Notes under the pieces: generated by a model
The model's input: the letters and a program-made list of their open reading frames with translations, nothing else
Told to the model about the DNA's origin: nothing
Database searches by the model: none
Origin: an uncultured Eubacteriales bacterium
GTDB taxonomy: Bacteria > Bacillota_A > Clostridia > Christensenellales > Aristaeellaceae
Direction of reading: 5' to 3'
DNA: 18,100 bases
Assembly: GCA_900321945.1 (NCBI GenBank)
Contig: ONXY01000161.1
Coordinates: 1-18,100 of the forward strand
Made by a program: the position numbers and the translations under genes
In this document: positions 1 to 7,242 of the stretch, piece by piece
Layout: each line of letters starts with the position of its first letter
Numbering within the stretch: the stretch's first letter is position 1

Positions 1-168
1 CGTGTACTCCGCGGTCTCCCTGGCCCGTCCCAGGGGTGAAACGTAGAAATCCCGGATTTCGTATTTCTCCATTCTCCGGCTCAGCAGCTCCGCTTCCTCT
101 TTCCCCTTGGCTGTCAGCCGGTCCGCGGAGTAATCCGGCTCTCCGTGGCGGATCAGCAGAATACGCAT
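1..168 (-). CDS. Histidine phosphatase family protein, N-terminal part (cut by window edge)
   Basis: The first 56 residues are visible; the rest lies beyond the left edge. The protein opens MRILLIRHGEPDYS, the RHG motif of the histidine phosphatase (phosphoglycerate-mutase-like) superfamily, with His8 as the expected phosphorylated nucleophile. Residues 39-56 contain SPLGRARETA, the second conserved block (SPLxRAxxTA) that places an active-site Arg. The start is supported by AAAGGAGA seven bases upstream. The gene begins 19 bases after the HlyIII stop, so it is probably the distal member of the same transcript. The family covers phosphoglycerate mutases, cobalamin/nucleotide phosphatases and SixA-like protein phosphatases. 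The substrate cannot be told from this fragment. Confidence 0.88.
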   Translation of the reverse strand, partial: MRILLIRHGEPDYSADRLTAKGKEEAELLSRRMEKYEIRDFYVSPLGRARETAEYT

Positions 169-187
169 CCTTTTCTCTCCTTTCGGA

Positions 188-844
188 TCAGTAGACAAAC
201 AGGTAAATTCCGAACCAGTGCGCCAGCGCCCCGAACAGCACGAAGAAATGCCAGAGAAAATGGGCTCCCTTCTTCTTCAGCGCGAAGGGAATGATGCCGA
301 GCGTATACAGGACGCCGCCCCCCAGCACCGTCCAGAACAGCGGCAGGTTGTTCCGCGTCATACCCGGCAGAAAAATCAGCCCGCACCAGCCCAGTACGAT
401 GAACAGCGTCAGATGCAGCGCCTTCGGGCGCCCGGGGCCGAACACCCCGACCAGGGTGACGCCGGTGATGATGATCACCCACTGGACAATGCACAGGACC
501 GCGCCGGCCCGGTTCCCCCAGTACACGAGCCACAGCGGGGTAAAGGTCCCGCCGATCAGCAGGTAGATCGAGATATAGTCGAACCGCCTCCACAGTCTTT
601 TCACGCCTGAACCGGACCGGAAAGCGTGGTACAGACAGCTCATCAGGAACATGACGATCATGCAGATGCCGTAGACCAGGCTGGAAAGCACCCGGATTCC
701 GGTATCCGATTTCAGCAGCAGCAGGATCATCCCGGCGATGCCCAGCAGGGCGCCGATCCCGTGGGTGACGGAATTCCCGACTTCCTCCAGAATGCTCCGC
801 TTCGGCGGCTCGTTCGCCGCCCGTTTTCTCATTTTTTCGCTCAT
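188..844 (-). CDS. Hemolysin III / YqfA-type (AdipoR/HlyIII superfamily) membrane protein
   Basis: A 218-residue, very hydrophobic protein with about seven membrane segments after a short basic N-terminus. The superfamily's metal-site residues are visible: THGIGALLG (His28), CLYHAF (His73), the RRFDYISIYLLIGGTFTP block (Asp89), and a C-terminal His199 and His209 ten residues apart within WHFFVLFGALAHW. Length matches bacterial HlyIII proteins (about 210-220 residues). The superfamily includes eukaryotic adiponectin receptors, which are zinc-dependent ceramidase-like hydrolases. Bacterial members are linked to membrane lipid homeostasis, and the hemolysin name does not establish a toxin role. 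It follows rqcH by 45 bases. Its ribosome binding site (GGAAAGAG) is weaker than its neighbours'. Confidence 0.92.
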   Translation of the reverse strand: MSEKMRKRAANEPPKRSILEEVGNSVTHGIGALLGIAGMILLLLKSDTGIRVLSSLVYGICMIVMFLMSCLYHAFRSGSGVKRLWRRFDYISIYLLIGGTFTPLWLVYWGNRAGAVLCIVQWVIIITGVTLVGVFGPGRPKALHLTLFIVLGWCGLIFLPGMTRNNLPLFWTVLGGGVLYTLGIIPFALKKKGAHFLWHFFVLFGALAHWFGIYLFVY

Positions 845-889
845 TTTCTCTTTCCGCGACGCCGCGCCCGCCTCCGGGCCCGGACGTTC

Positions 890-2647
890 TCAGCGGGATC
901 CGCTTTCCCTGTCTATTTTATGAATATCCGCCTCTTCCACGGTCATGTAGGCCGTCCGGTGATGCGTGTAGATCACCTTGCCCGGAGCCGCGCCGGAGGG
1001 CTTCCGGACGTATTTCCGCCGGGTATAGTCGACGGGAACCAGGGAGCTTCGCTGCCCCCGGCTGAACCATGCGGCCAGCTGGGCCGCCTGCTTCAGGGTT
1101 TCCGGCGGTATGTCGCCCTCGCACCGGATGATGACGTGGCTTCCGGGCATATCCTTCGCGTGAAGCCACATCTCCTCCGGCTTCGCGCTCTGGGTCAGCC
1201 GGTCGTTCTGCACCGCGTTCTTGCCCACCAGAATCTCCAGTCCGTCCGCGGAGAGGTATCTGTACGGCCTGCTCTGCGGCAGATTTCTCTGCTGGCGGCG
1301 GTTTGAGACCCGCTTCATGTATCCGGTCCGGATCAGCTCCCCCCGGATCTCTTCCAGCTCGCTCTCCTCCTCGCATTTGTCCACGTCCAGCAGCATGCCT
1401 TCCAGGTATTCCAGCTCCTGCAGGGTCTTTTCCTTCTGTTCCTGGGCCGCCTGCCGGGCGGATCTGGCCTTCTGGTATTTTTTGAAATATTTCTGCGCGT
1501 TCTGGCTGGGGGTCAGCCGGGTATCCAGCGGAATGACGATGTTTCCGCCCGCGGCGTCGTACCAGTTGGGCAGCGCCGCTTCCTGCTGTCCCTTCCGGAG
1601 GGAGAAAAGGTTCGCGTTCAGCACCTCTCCCATGATCCGGTATTCCTCCATCCGCGCGGCGCCCGCCAGTTCCTCTTCCTGCAGCGCCAGCTTCTTCTCG
1701 CACCGCTCCGTCTGGGTCTTCAGCAGCCGGACCATGGACGCGCTTTTCTGCCGCAGCCGGTCCTGCCTGTCCCTGGCGCCGAAATAGCTTTCCAGCGCCC
1801 CGCTGACGGTGGCGCACGGCTTCTGACGCTCCGGATCCCGGCTCAGGAACGGAAACGGAAAGACGTCCTCCGCCTCTCCCTCTTCGTTCAGCAGCACCCG
1901 TGGATCCGTCCGCTCCGGCATTCCCGCGAAAAAGCGCGCGGCCTTTTCGCAGACTTCCGCTCTCCCCTCCGGGTCATCCGGATATTCTCCGCCCGGTCCC
2001 AGCGCCCGCAGCGCGATCTCCCGGGCCGAGATCTGGCTCAGGCCGCTCACCGCGGCCGCCAGCGCTTTTTCAAAAGGCTGGTTCCCGTTTTCCTCCAGTC
2101 TCCGCAGCAGTTCCTCCCCCGTCAGGGCGGAGGGATCGAGCTTTCCCTGCCCCGGCGGCGGCGCGTAGGTCATGCCCGGCTGAACCTGCCGGATCCGGCT
2201 CATTTCCGCGTTTACGTGATGGGCGGCCTCCAGGATCCTTCCCTCGCCGTTCAGCAGCATCAGGTTGGAATGCCTTCCCATGATTTCCAGCACAAGCCTC
2301 CGGGGTTCGTGATCCCCCATCTCGCCGGTCGTGTCCATGTCGATATGGACGATCCGGTCGCCGTCCACCTGCCGGACGCTCAGGATCCGGCCTCCCAGAA
2401 GCTGCTTCCGCATCAGCATGCACAGCGCCGGCGGTTCCAGCGGATTGGAAAACCGGTTTTCCGTCAGGTGAAGGCGCGCGTTGTTCGCGGAGGCGCACAG
2501 AAGCAGGCTGCGGTTTTCGTTTTCCGCGCGGATCACCAGTATTACGGTGTCCCGCTCCGGCTGGGTAATCCTGTCGATCCGGCCTCCGGCCAGTTTCCGG
2601 TTCAGCTCCCGCGCCGCGAATCCCACCATCAGTCCGTCCATCGGCAT
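890..2647 (-). CDS. rqcH: RqcH (NFACT/FbpA-family) ribosome quality-control factor
   Basis: A 585-residue protein, close to B. subtilis RqcH in length. RqcH binds stalled 50S subunits carrying peptidyl-tRNA and recruits tRNA-Ala to add C-terminal alanine tails that mark incomplete proteins for degradation. Visible landmarks: the MDGLMVGF start of NFACT-N; the Asp97-Arg98 pair, at the same numbering as the functionally required DR motif of B. subtilis RqcH; EIMGRHSN near 121-128; a charged coiled-coil-rich middle around 290-440; GEVLNANLF at 340-348; and the NFACT-R block WLHAKDMPGSHVI at 494-506, followed by KYVRKPSGAAPGKVIY. I chose the first ATG because GGAGG lies ten bases upstream; the second ATG, two codons later, is possible. 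Older annotations call this family fibronectin-binding protein. It follows the cysteine-cluster gene by 87 bases. Confidence 0.95.
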   Translation of the reverse strand: MPMDGLMVGFAARELNRKLAGGRIDRITQPERDTVILVIRAENENRSLLLCASANNARLHLTENRFSNPLEPPALCMLMRKQLLGGRILSVRQVDGDRIVHIDMDTTGEMGDHEPRRLVLEIMGRHSNLMLLNGEGRILEAAHHVNAEMSRIRQVQPGMTYAPPPGQGKLDPSALTGEELLRRLEENGNQPFEKALAAAVSGLSQISAREIALRALGPGGEYPDDPEGRAEVCEKAARFFAGMPERTDPRVLLNEEGEAEDVFPFPFLSRDPERQKPCATVSGALESYFGARDRQDRLRQKSASMVRLLKTQTERCEKKLALQEEELAGAARMEEYRIMGEVLNANLFSLRKGQQEAALPNWYDAAGGNIVIPLDTRLTPSQNAQKYFKKYQKARSARQAAQEQKEKTLQELEYLEGMLLDVDKCEEESELEEIRGELIRTGYMKRVSNRRQQRNLPQSRPYRYLSADGLEILVGKNAVQNDRLTQSAKPEEMWLHAKDMPGSHVIIRCEGDIPPETLKQAAQLAAWFSRGQRSSLVPVDYTRRKYVRKPSGAAPGKVIYTHHRTAYMTVEEADIHKIDRESGSR

Positions 2648-2716
2648 GACCGCTCATCCTCCGGTGTCTTTCCGTTCATCCCGCCGGCCGGCTTTCGCGG
2701 CCGTACCGGTTTCTCC

Positions 2717-2734
2717 GGACGGCGCGCGCCGTCC
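2717..2734 (-). repeat. Perfect 18-bp GC palindrome (hairpin) abutting a stop codon
   Basis: The sequence GGACGGCGCGCGCCGTCC is its own reverse complement and begins directly after the TAA of the cysteine-cluster gene (2735-2737). In RNA it can form a 7-bp stem with a GCGC loop. No U-run follows, so it is not a standard intrinsic terminator. It could protect or process the mRNA between the cysteine-cluster gene and rqcH, or simply be chance in GC-rich DNA. Confidence 0.4.
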
Positions 2735-3256
2735 TTATCCCATCAGTTTTTTCCGGAGCGTCTTCAGCTCCTCCTGCTCCTCCTGCAGCCGCAGCAGAAA
2801 CCGCTTCTGCTCCGGGTCTTCCGCCAGCAGCTCCCCGGCCCTGCGGACCGCCTCCGTAAACCGGGGATCCATTCCCCGCGGTCCCTGCCGGGTCAGGGGG
2901 CAGACGCCCCTGGCGCGTTCGTCCGTCCGGACGGAGACGCTTCCGTCCTCTCCGATCCGGGGCAGCAGCGGGAACATCCGGCAGGCAAGGGGCCGGTTTT
3001 CCCTTTCGCAGGCGCCGGGACAGATCAGCAGGAGATCCTTTCCCGCCGGGATGATCCGCCAGCCTTCCCCGTCCCCGCAGAAGTCCTCTTCCCCCGGAAA
3101 CAGGAGCATGCCGGTCTCCTCGCCCTCCATGGAGGCGCAGCACCGCTTTCCGCAGATCCTTCCGCAGTCCGTCCTCAGGGGCGTCGCGTCCGCCAGAAGC
3201 CGCCGCGCGGCATTCAGGAGTTCCGTCCTTTTTTCTTCATCCGTTTTCTTTTCCAT
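2735..3256 (-). CDS. Cysteine-cluster (YkgJ-like, putative metal-binding) protein
   Basis: A 173-residue protein with nine cysteines at 31, 35, 39, 40, 60, 79, 83, 92 and 119. The pattern is CGRICGKRCC, then GMLLFPGEE, then ICPGACERENRPLACRMFP, then GVCP. The CxxxCxxxCC cluster followed by G-x-C....RPLxCRxFPL is typical of the YkgJ / zinc- or iron-chelating cysteine cluster family, whose function is not well established. The last 35 residues are charged and probably helical (EEQEELKTLRKK). The gene starts 15 bases after the methyltransferase stop and its product is probably cytosolic. Which metal it binds, and what it acts on, cannot be told from sequence. Confidence 0.78.
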   Translation of the reverse strand: MEKKTDEEKRTELLNAARRLLADATPLRTDCGRICGKRCCASMEGEETGMLLFPGEEDFCGDGEGWRIIPAGKDLLLICPGACERENRPLACRMFPLLPRIGEDGSVSVRTDERARGVCPLTRQGPRGMDPRFTEAVRRAGELLAEDPEQKRFLLRLQEEQEELKTLRKKLMG

Positions 3257-3271
3257 GCGGCTTTCTCCCGG

Positions 3272-4492
3272 TCACGCCCTCCACCGCCAGGCTCTGCGGA
3301 CGCCCGCGGCGTCCGTCGTCATCAGGTCTGGCATCTTTCCGTTCTCCAGGCGCAGGGAATCCACCAGCGCCGGATAGCGGAAGGAACGCTGATACCGTTT
3401 CAGAACCCTGAACGTGTCCTGCTCAATGCTCCCCGTTTCCCAGGATTCCAGCAGATCCATGGGCTGCGCCTGTCTTCCGCCCGGGATCTCCGGCAGTTCC
3501 AGCCCGCCGATCCGCAGCCGGCCGGAGGCCCCGTCGTAATCCGCCAGCAGCCGCGCGGGCGCGCCGCTTCCCGGGCACGTTACCGTCAGGCTGTCCGCTT
3601 TCAGCCTGGCCAGGCTCACCGCGACGGCCTCCGGGCTGATATCCATTCCGGCGTAGCGGCACCCCAGCTGCTCCGCTGCCGCCAGAGTCGTTCCGCTTCC
3701 GCAGCACAGGTCAGCCACCAGATCTCCCGGCTCCGTCACCGGCAGCAGCAGCCGCTCCAGCAGCTTCACGGGTTTCTGCGTCAGGAAGCCCGTACGTTCC
3801 GGATCCCGCTGCTGCAGATACCCGATGTCCGTCCAGACGTCCCCCGGATAGACCGGCTCGTCGTCATAATACCGGTATTCCTTCCCGCCGGATGTGATGC
3901 TGGAGTAGGTTCTCCCGTCCCTGTCCATCCCCCGGGCCATATGGTTTCTCCGATGTTCCTTCCGGGAAAGGGGCACCTTCGTCAGGTCGAACCGGTATCC
4001 GGCGCTCCTGGCGTACAGCAGGATCGTGTCGTGTTTCCTCGGAAAGCACTTTTTGCTGCGGCCGCCGCTTTCGTAGCCCCAGATGATCTCGTTCAGAAAA
4101 CGGTCCTTTCCGAAGACCCGGTCGCACAGTTCCCTGGCCCGGGCAGACATGCGCCAGTCCAGGTGGAGATAAAAGACGCCTTCCGGCCGCAGCAGTTCCC
4201 GGGACGACGTGATCATTTTCTTCAGCAGGCGCAGGTAGGCGCCCTCGTCCCTGAAGCTGTCGTCATACGCCGGCAGATCCAGTGCCGGCGTTCCTTTTCT
4301 CCAGCCCTTCTCTCCCAGGGGCCGCTTTCTCCGGAAGGTTTTCCCGGTCATGAAGGGAGGATCGAGATACACGCACTGCGCCGTGCCCTGGAGCGTCTTG
4401 ATTTCGTGCGGCAGCCGCAGAGCGCCGCCGCAGACCAGCCGGTCTTCTCCGTCCCCGTAAATCGACCGCCGTACCGGAACCTGTTCGTACAT
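3272..4492 (-). CDS. Orphan DNA methyltransferase (amino-MTase, beta-type motif order)
   Basis: A 406-residue SAM-dependent DNA methyltransferase of the N6-adenine/N4-cytosine class. Catalytic motif IV is DPPF at 44-47 (VYLDPPFMTGKTF). The helper strand GVFYLHLDWR is at 105-114. The block TQKPVKLLERLL (238-249, motif X) precedes the SAM-binding motif I DLCCGSGTTLAAAEQLG (261-277) and GMDIS (282-286). The order IV, recognition region, X, I is that of beta-type enzymes. Residues about 300-406 form an extra C-terminal region that I do not recognise. No restriction endonuclease, specificity subunit or repair nuclease lies beside it, so it is an orphan sitting 40 bases after purB in a nucleotide operon. 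The start has GGGGGAG upstream. Its recognition sequence is unknown. Confidence 0.88.
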   Translation of the reverse strand: MYEQVPVRRSIYGDGEDRLVCGGALRLPHEIKTLQGTAQCVYLDPPFMTGKTFRRKRPLGEKGWRKGTPALDLPAYDDSFRDEGAYLRLLKKMITSSRELLRPEGVFYLHLDWRMSARARELCDRVFGKDRFLNEIIWGYESGGRSKKCFPRKHDTILLYARSAGYRFDLTKVPLSRKEHRRNHMARGMDRDGRTYSSITSGGKEYRYYDDEPVYPGDVWTDIGYLQQRDPERTGFLTQKPVKLLERLLLPVTEPGDLVADLCCGSGTTLAAAEQLGCRYAGMDISPEAVAVSLARLKADSLTVTCPGSGAPARLLADYDGASGRLRIGGLELPEIPGGRQAQPMDLLESWETGSIEQDTFRVLKRYQRSFRYPALVDSLRLENGKMPDLMTTDAAGVRRAWRWRA

Positions 4493-4532
4493 CTCCGCTC
4501 CCCCTTCCCGTATTGCTTTGTAAACAGAAGTC

Positions 4533-5948
4533 TTATACGCTGATCTCCGCCCGTCCGGCCGTCACGCCGTCCAGCAGAGGCCTGAGTTTCTCCAGATAGG
4601 CGTCCACCTGTTCCGGGCACCGGCCCGTGTAGTTCTCCGGCCGCAGGCCCTCCCGGATTTCCTCCTCCGTCAGGGAAAAGGCCGGATCCGCCGCCAGCAG
4701 CTCCGGCAGGTTGCAGGGCTGCCCGTTCTTCATCCGGGCTGTGGCCTCCATGGAGCAGCGGCGGATCACCTCGTGCGTCTCCTGCCGGTCCGCTCCCCGC
4801 TTCACCGCCTCCATCATCAGATTCTCCGTGGCGATGAAAGGCAGATATTCCGTCACCGTGCGCTCAATGATTTTTTCGTTCACCCGAAGCCCGTCCGTCA
4901 CGTTCTGCGCCAGCCGCAGCACCGCGTCCGCGCAGAGGAAGCCCTCCGGCAGGGAAATCCGCCGGTTCGCGGAATCGTCCAGCGTGCGCTCCAGCCACTG
5001 GGTCGATGCCGTCATGGCGGCGTTCATCGCGTCCGCCATCAGGTACCGGCTCAGGGAGCAGATCCTTTCGCACCGCATGGGGTTCCGCTTGTAGGGCATG
5101 GCGGAGGATCCGATCTGTCCGGATTCGAAGGGTTCCTCCACCTGCCGGTCGTGCTGCAGCAGCCGGATGTCGTTCGCCATGCGGTAACAGCTCTGCGCTA
5201 TGGCGCTGAGGCAGGAAAGGATCCGGCTGTCCAGCTTCCGGGGATAGGTCTGGCCGCAGACGTCGTACATCCGGGAGAAGCCGAACCGTTCGGTCAGGCG
5301 GCGGTTCAGCTCCCGGATCTTCTCCTGATCCCCGTCGAAGAGTTCCATCAGGCTGGCCTCGGTACCCGTGGCGCCGCGGCATCCGAGAAACGGAATCGCG
5401 GAAAGCACGAAATCCGTTTCCTCCAGGTCCGAATGCAGATCCTGCAGCCAGAGCGCGGCCCGCTTTCCCACCGTCACCAGCTGCGCGGGCTGATAGTGGG
5501 TGTAGCCCAGGGTGGGCAGGGCTTTGTACTTTTCCGCGAAGGCCGCCAGGTTCTTCATGACCTTCAGCAGTTCCCCCCGCAGGTATCGCAGCGCGTCCCG
5601 GTACAGGATCAGGTCCGCGTTGTCGGTCACGTAGCAGCTGGTCGCGCCCAGATGGATGATGCCCGCCGCCTCCGGCGCCGCCTTCCCGTAGGCATAGACG
5701 TGCGCCATCACGTCGTGGCGCACCTCCTTTTCCCGCGCGGCGGCCAGGTCGAAGTCGATGTCTTCGATATGGCTTTCCAGCGCCCGGATCTGCGCCTCCG
5801 TGACGGGAAGCCCCAGCTCCGATTCCGCCCGGGCCAGTTCCGTCCACAGTTTCCGCCAGGTGCGGATCCGGGTCCGTGCTGAAAACAGCTCCAGCATGTA
5901 CGCGCTGGCGTAGCGGGAGGACAGGGGGGATTCATACTGATCGTGCAT
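4533..5948 (-). CDS. purB: Adenylosuccinate lyase
   Basis: A 471-residue fumarase/aspartase-superfamily enzyme. It cleaves SAICAR to AICAR in IMP synthesis and adenylosuccinate to AMP, releasing fumarate each time. The family signature SSAMPYKRNP is at 281-290; it lies in the flexible loop that carries the catalytic serine. The YTHYQPAQ block (His151) supplies a catalytic histidine, and HLGATSCYVTDNADL (99-113) and RHDVMAH (77-83) are further conserved substrate-site segments. It starts two bases after the purA stop. Its ribosome binding site AAAGGA lies within the last purA codons, which implies translational coupling, so both steps from IMP to AMP are made together. Length is at the usual family size for Firmicutes (roughly 430-480 residues). 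Confidence 0.97.
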   Translation of the reverse strand: MHDQYESPLSSRYASAYMLELFSARTRIRTWRKLWTELARAESELGLPVTEAQIRALESHIEDIDFDLAAAREKEVRHDVMAHVYAYGKAAPEAAGIIHLGATSCYVTDNADLILYRDALRYLRGELLKVMKNLAAFAEKYKALPTLGYTHYQPAQLVTVGKRAALWLQDLHSDLEETDFVLSAIPFLGCRGATGTEASLMELFDGDQEKIRELNRRLTERFGFSRMYDVCGQTYPRKLDSRILSCLSAIAQSCYRMANDIRLLQHDRQVEEPFESGQIGSSAMPYKRNPMRCERICSLSRYLMADAMNAAMTASTQWLERTLDDSANRRISLPEGFLCADAVLRLAQNVTDGLRVNEKIIERTVTEYLPFIATENLMMEAVKRGADRQETHEVIRRCSMEATARMKNGQPCNLPELLAADPAFSLTEEEIREGLRPENYTGRCPEQVDAYLEKLRPLLDGVTAGRAEISV

Positions 5949-5950
5949 GA

Positions 5951-7228
5951 TTATTTCCTTTCAATATACGCTTCCCGGTCGGGTCCGACGGAGACATAGA
6001 CGATGGGGCAGCCCACCGCCTTCTCGATCATCTCCACGTAGTTCCGGGCCTCCGCGGGCAGATCCTCCCATTTCCTGGCGCCCGAGATGTCCTGCTTCCA
6101 GCCGGGCACCCGGGTAATGACGGGCCTGCACCGGTCCAGAAGCACCGGGAAGGGGAACCGGTCCGTCTGTTTTCCGTCCAGTTCGTATTTTTCGCACACG
6201 GGGATCTCGTCCATGCCGCTCAGCACGTCCAGCTTCGTCAGGGCAAGCCCTGTTGCGCCCTGCATCCGCACGCCGTAGCGGGTGGCTACCAGATCGACCG
6301 GGCCTACCCGGCGGGGACGTCCGGTTTTCGCGCCGTATTCCGCGCCGGCCTCCCGCAGCCGTTCCGCTTCCTCCCCGAACAGCTCGCACACGAAGGGACC
6401 CTCTCCCACGCAGGTGGAATAGGCCTTCACCACGCCGATCACCTCGTCGATCCGCGCCGTCGGCAGTCCGGATCCCACCGGCGCATAGGCGGCGATGGGA
6501 TTGGAGGAGGTGGTGTAGGGCACGATGCCGTAATCCAGGTCCCGCAGCGCGCCGAGCTGCGCCTCAAAGAGGAGACGTTTCCCCTCCGCCTGCGCCCGTT
6601 CCAGAATCTCCGTTGTATCGCAGATGAAGGGCCTCAGCTTTTCGCCGTAGTCCAGAAGCCGGTCCGTCAGGCTGTCGGCGTCCACGGGTTCCGCGCCGTA
6701 CACGCCCTGCAGGATCAGGTTCTTCCATTCCGTCAGCTGCTTCACGTGCTCCCGGAGATAATCGGGATGAAACAGTTCGCCGGCCAGCAGCGTCTTCTTC
6801 TGATACTTGTCGGAATAAAACGGCGCGATGCCCTGCTTTGTGGATCCGTAGGCCCGGTCCTTCAGCCGCGCCTCCTCCAGCCCGTCCAGCTCGCGGTGCC
6901 AGGGAAGCAGCAGGGAGGCCCGCTCGCTGATCTTCAGATTCTCCGGATCAAGCTTCACGCCCTGCGAGCGGATCTGCTCCATCTCCGTCCAGAGATTCTC
7001 CGGATCCAGGGCCACGCCGTTGCCCAGAATGTTCAGCACTCCCGGACGGAAAATGCCGGAGGGCAGCAGGTGCAGAGCAAATTTACCGTATTCGTTCACC
7101 ACGGTGTGACCGGCGTTTCCGCCGCCCTGGTACCGGATGACCACGTCGTACCGGTCGGTCAGCAGATCCACCATCCGGCCTTTTCCCTCGTCGCCCCAGT
7201 TAATGCCTACAATCGCGCAGTTGGACAT
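5951..7228 (-). CDS. purA: Adenylosuccinate synthetase
   Basis: A 425-residue GTP-dependent enzyme that joins IMP and aspartate to form adenylosuccinate, the first step from IMP to AMP. WGDEGKG (11-17) holds the catalytic Asp13 and GGNAGHT (36-42) holds His41, at the same numbering as E. coli PurA. The IMP-loop region reads STKQGIAPFYSDKY instead of the E. coli-like TTGRGIGPAYEDK, a divergent form that I associate with Clostridia. I place the start at the ATG at 7226-7228, because AAAGGAAG sits seven bases upstream and MSNCAIVGINWGDEGKG fits the family. An in-frame ATG at 7247-7249 would overlap the upstream gene and lacks this support. It starts 14 bases after the carB-dapF stop. Confidence 0.96.
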   Translation of the reverse strand: MSNCAIVGINWGDEGKGRMVDLLTDRYDVVIRYQGGGNAGHTVVNEYGKFALHLLPSGIFRPGVLNILGNGVALDPENLWTEMEQIRSQGVKLDPENLKISERASLLLPWHRELDGLEEARLKDRAYGSTKQGIAPFYSDKYQKKTLLAGELFHPDYLREHVKQLTEWKNLILQGVYGAEPVDADSLTDRLLDYGEKLRPFICDTTEILERAQAEGKRLLFEAQLGALRDLDYGIVPYTTSSNPIAAYAPVGSGLPTARIDEVIGVVKAYSTCVGEGPFVCELFGEEAERLREAGAEYGAKTGRPRRVGPVDLVATRYGVRMQGATGLALTKLDVLSGMDEIPVCEKYELDGKQTDRFPFPVLLDRCRPVITRVPGWKQDISGARKWEDLPAEARNYVEMIEKAVGCPIVYVSVGPDREAYIERK

Positions 7229-7242
7229 TTCCGTTCTTCCTT

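Noticed and set aside
188..844. HlyIII as a haemolytic toxin
   Set aside because: The family name is historical. The seven-helix fold and His/Asp motif point to a membrane metal enzyme of the AdipoR superfamily.
2216..4543. A 775-codon plus-strand frame across rqcH, the cysteine-cluster gene and the methyltransferase
   Set aside because: It runs antisense through three real genes and their spacers, which a genuine gene would not do here.
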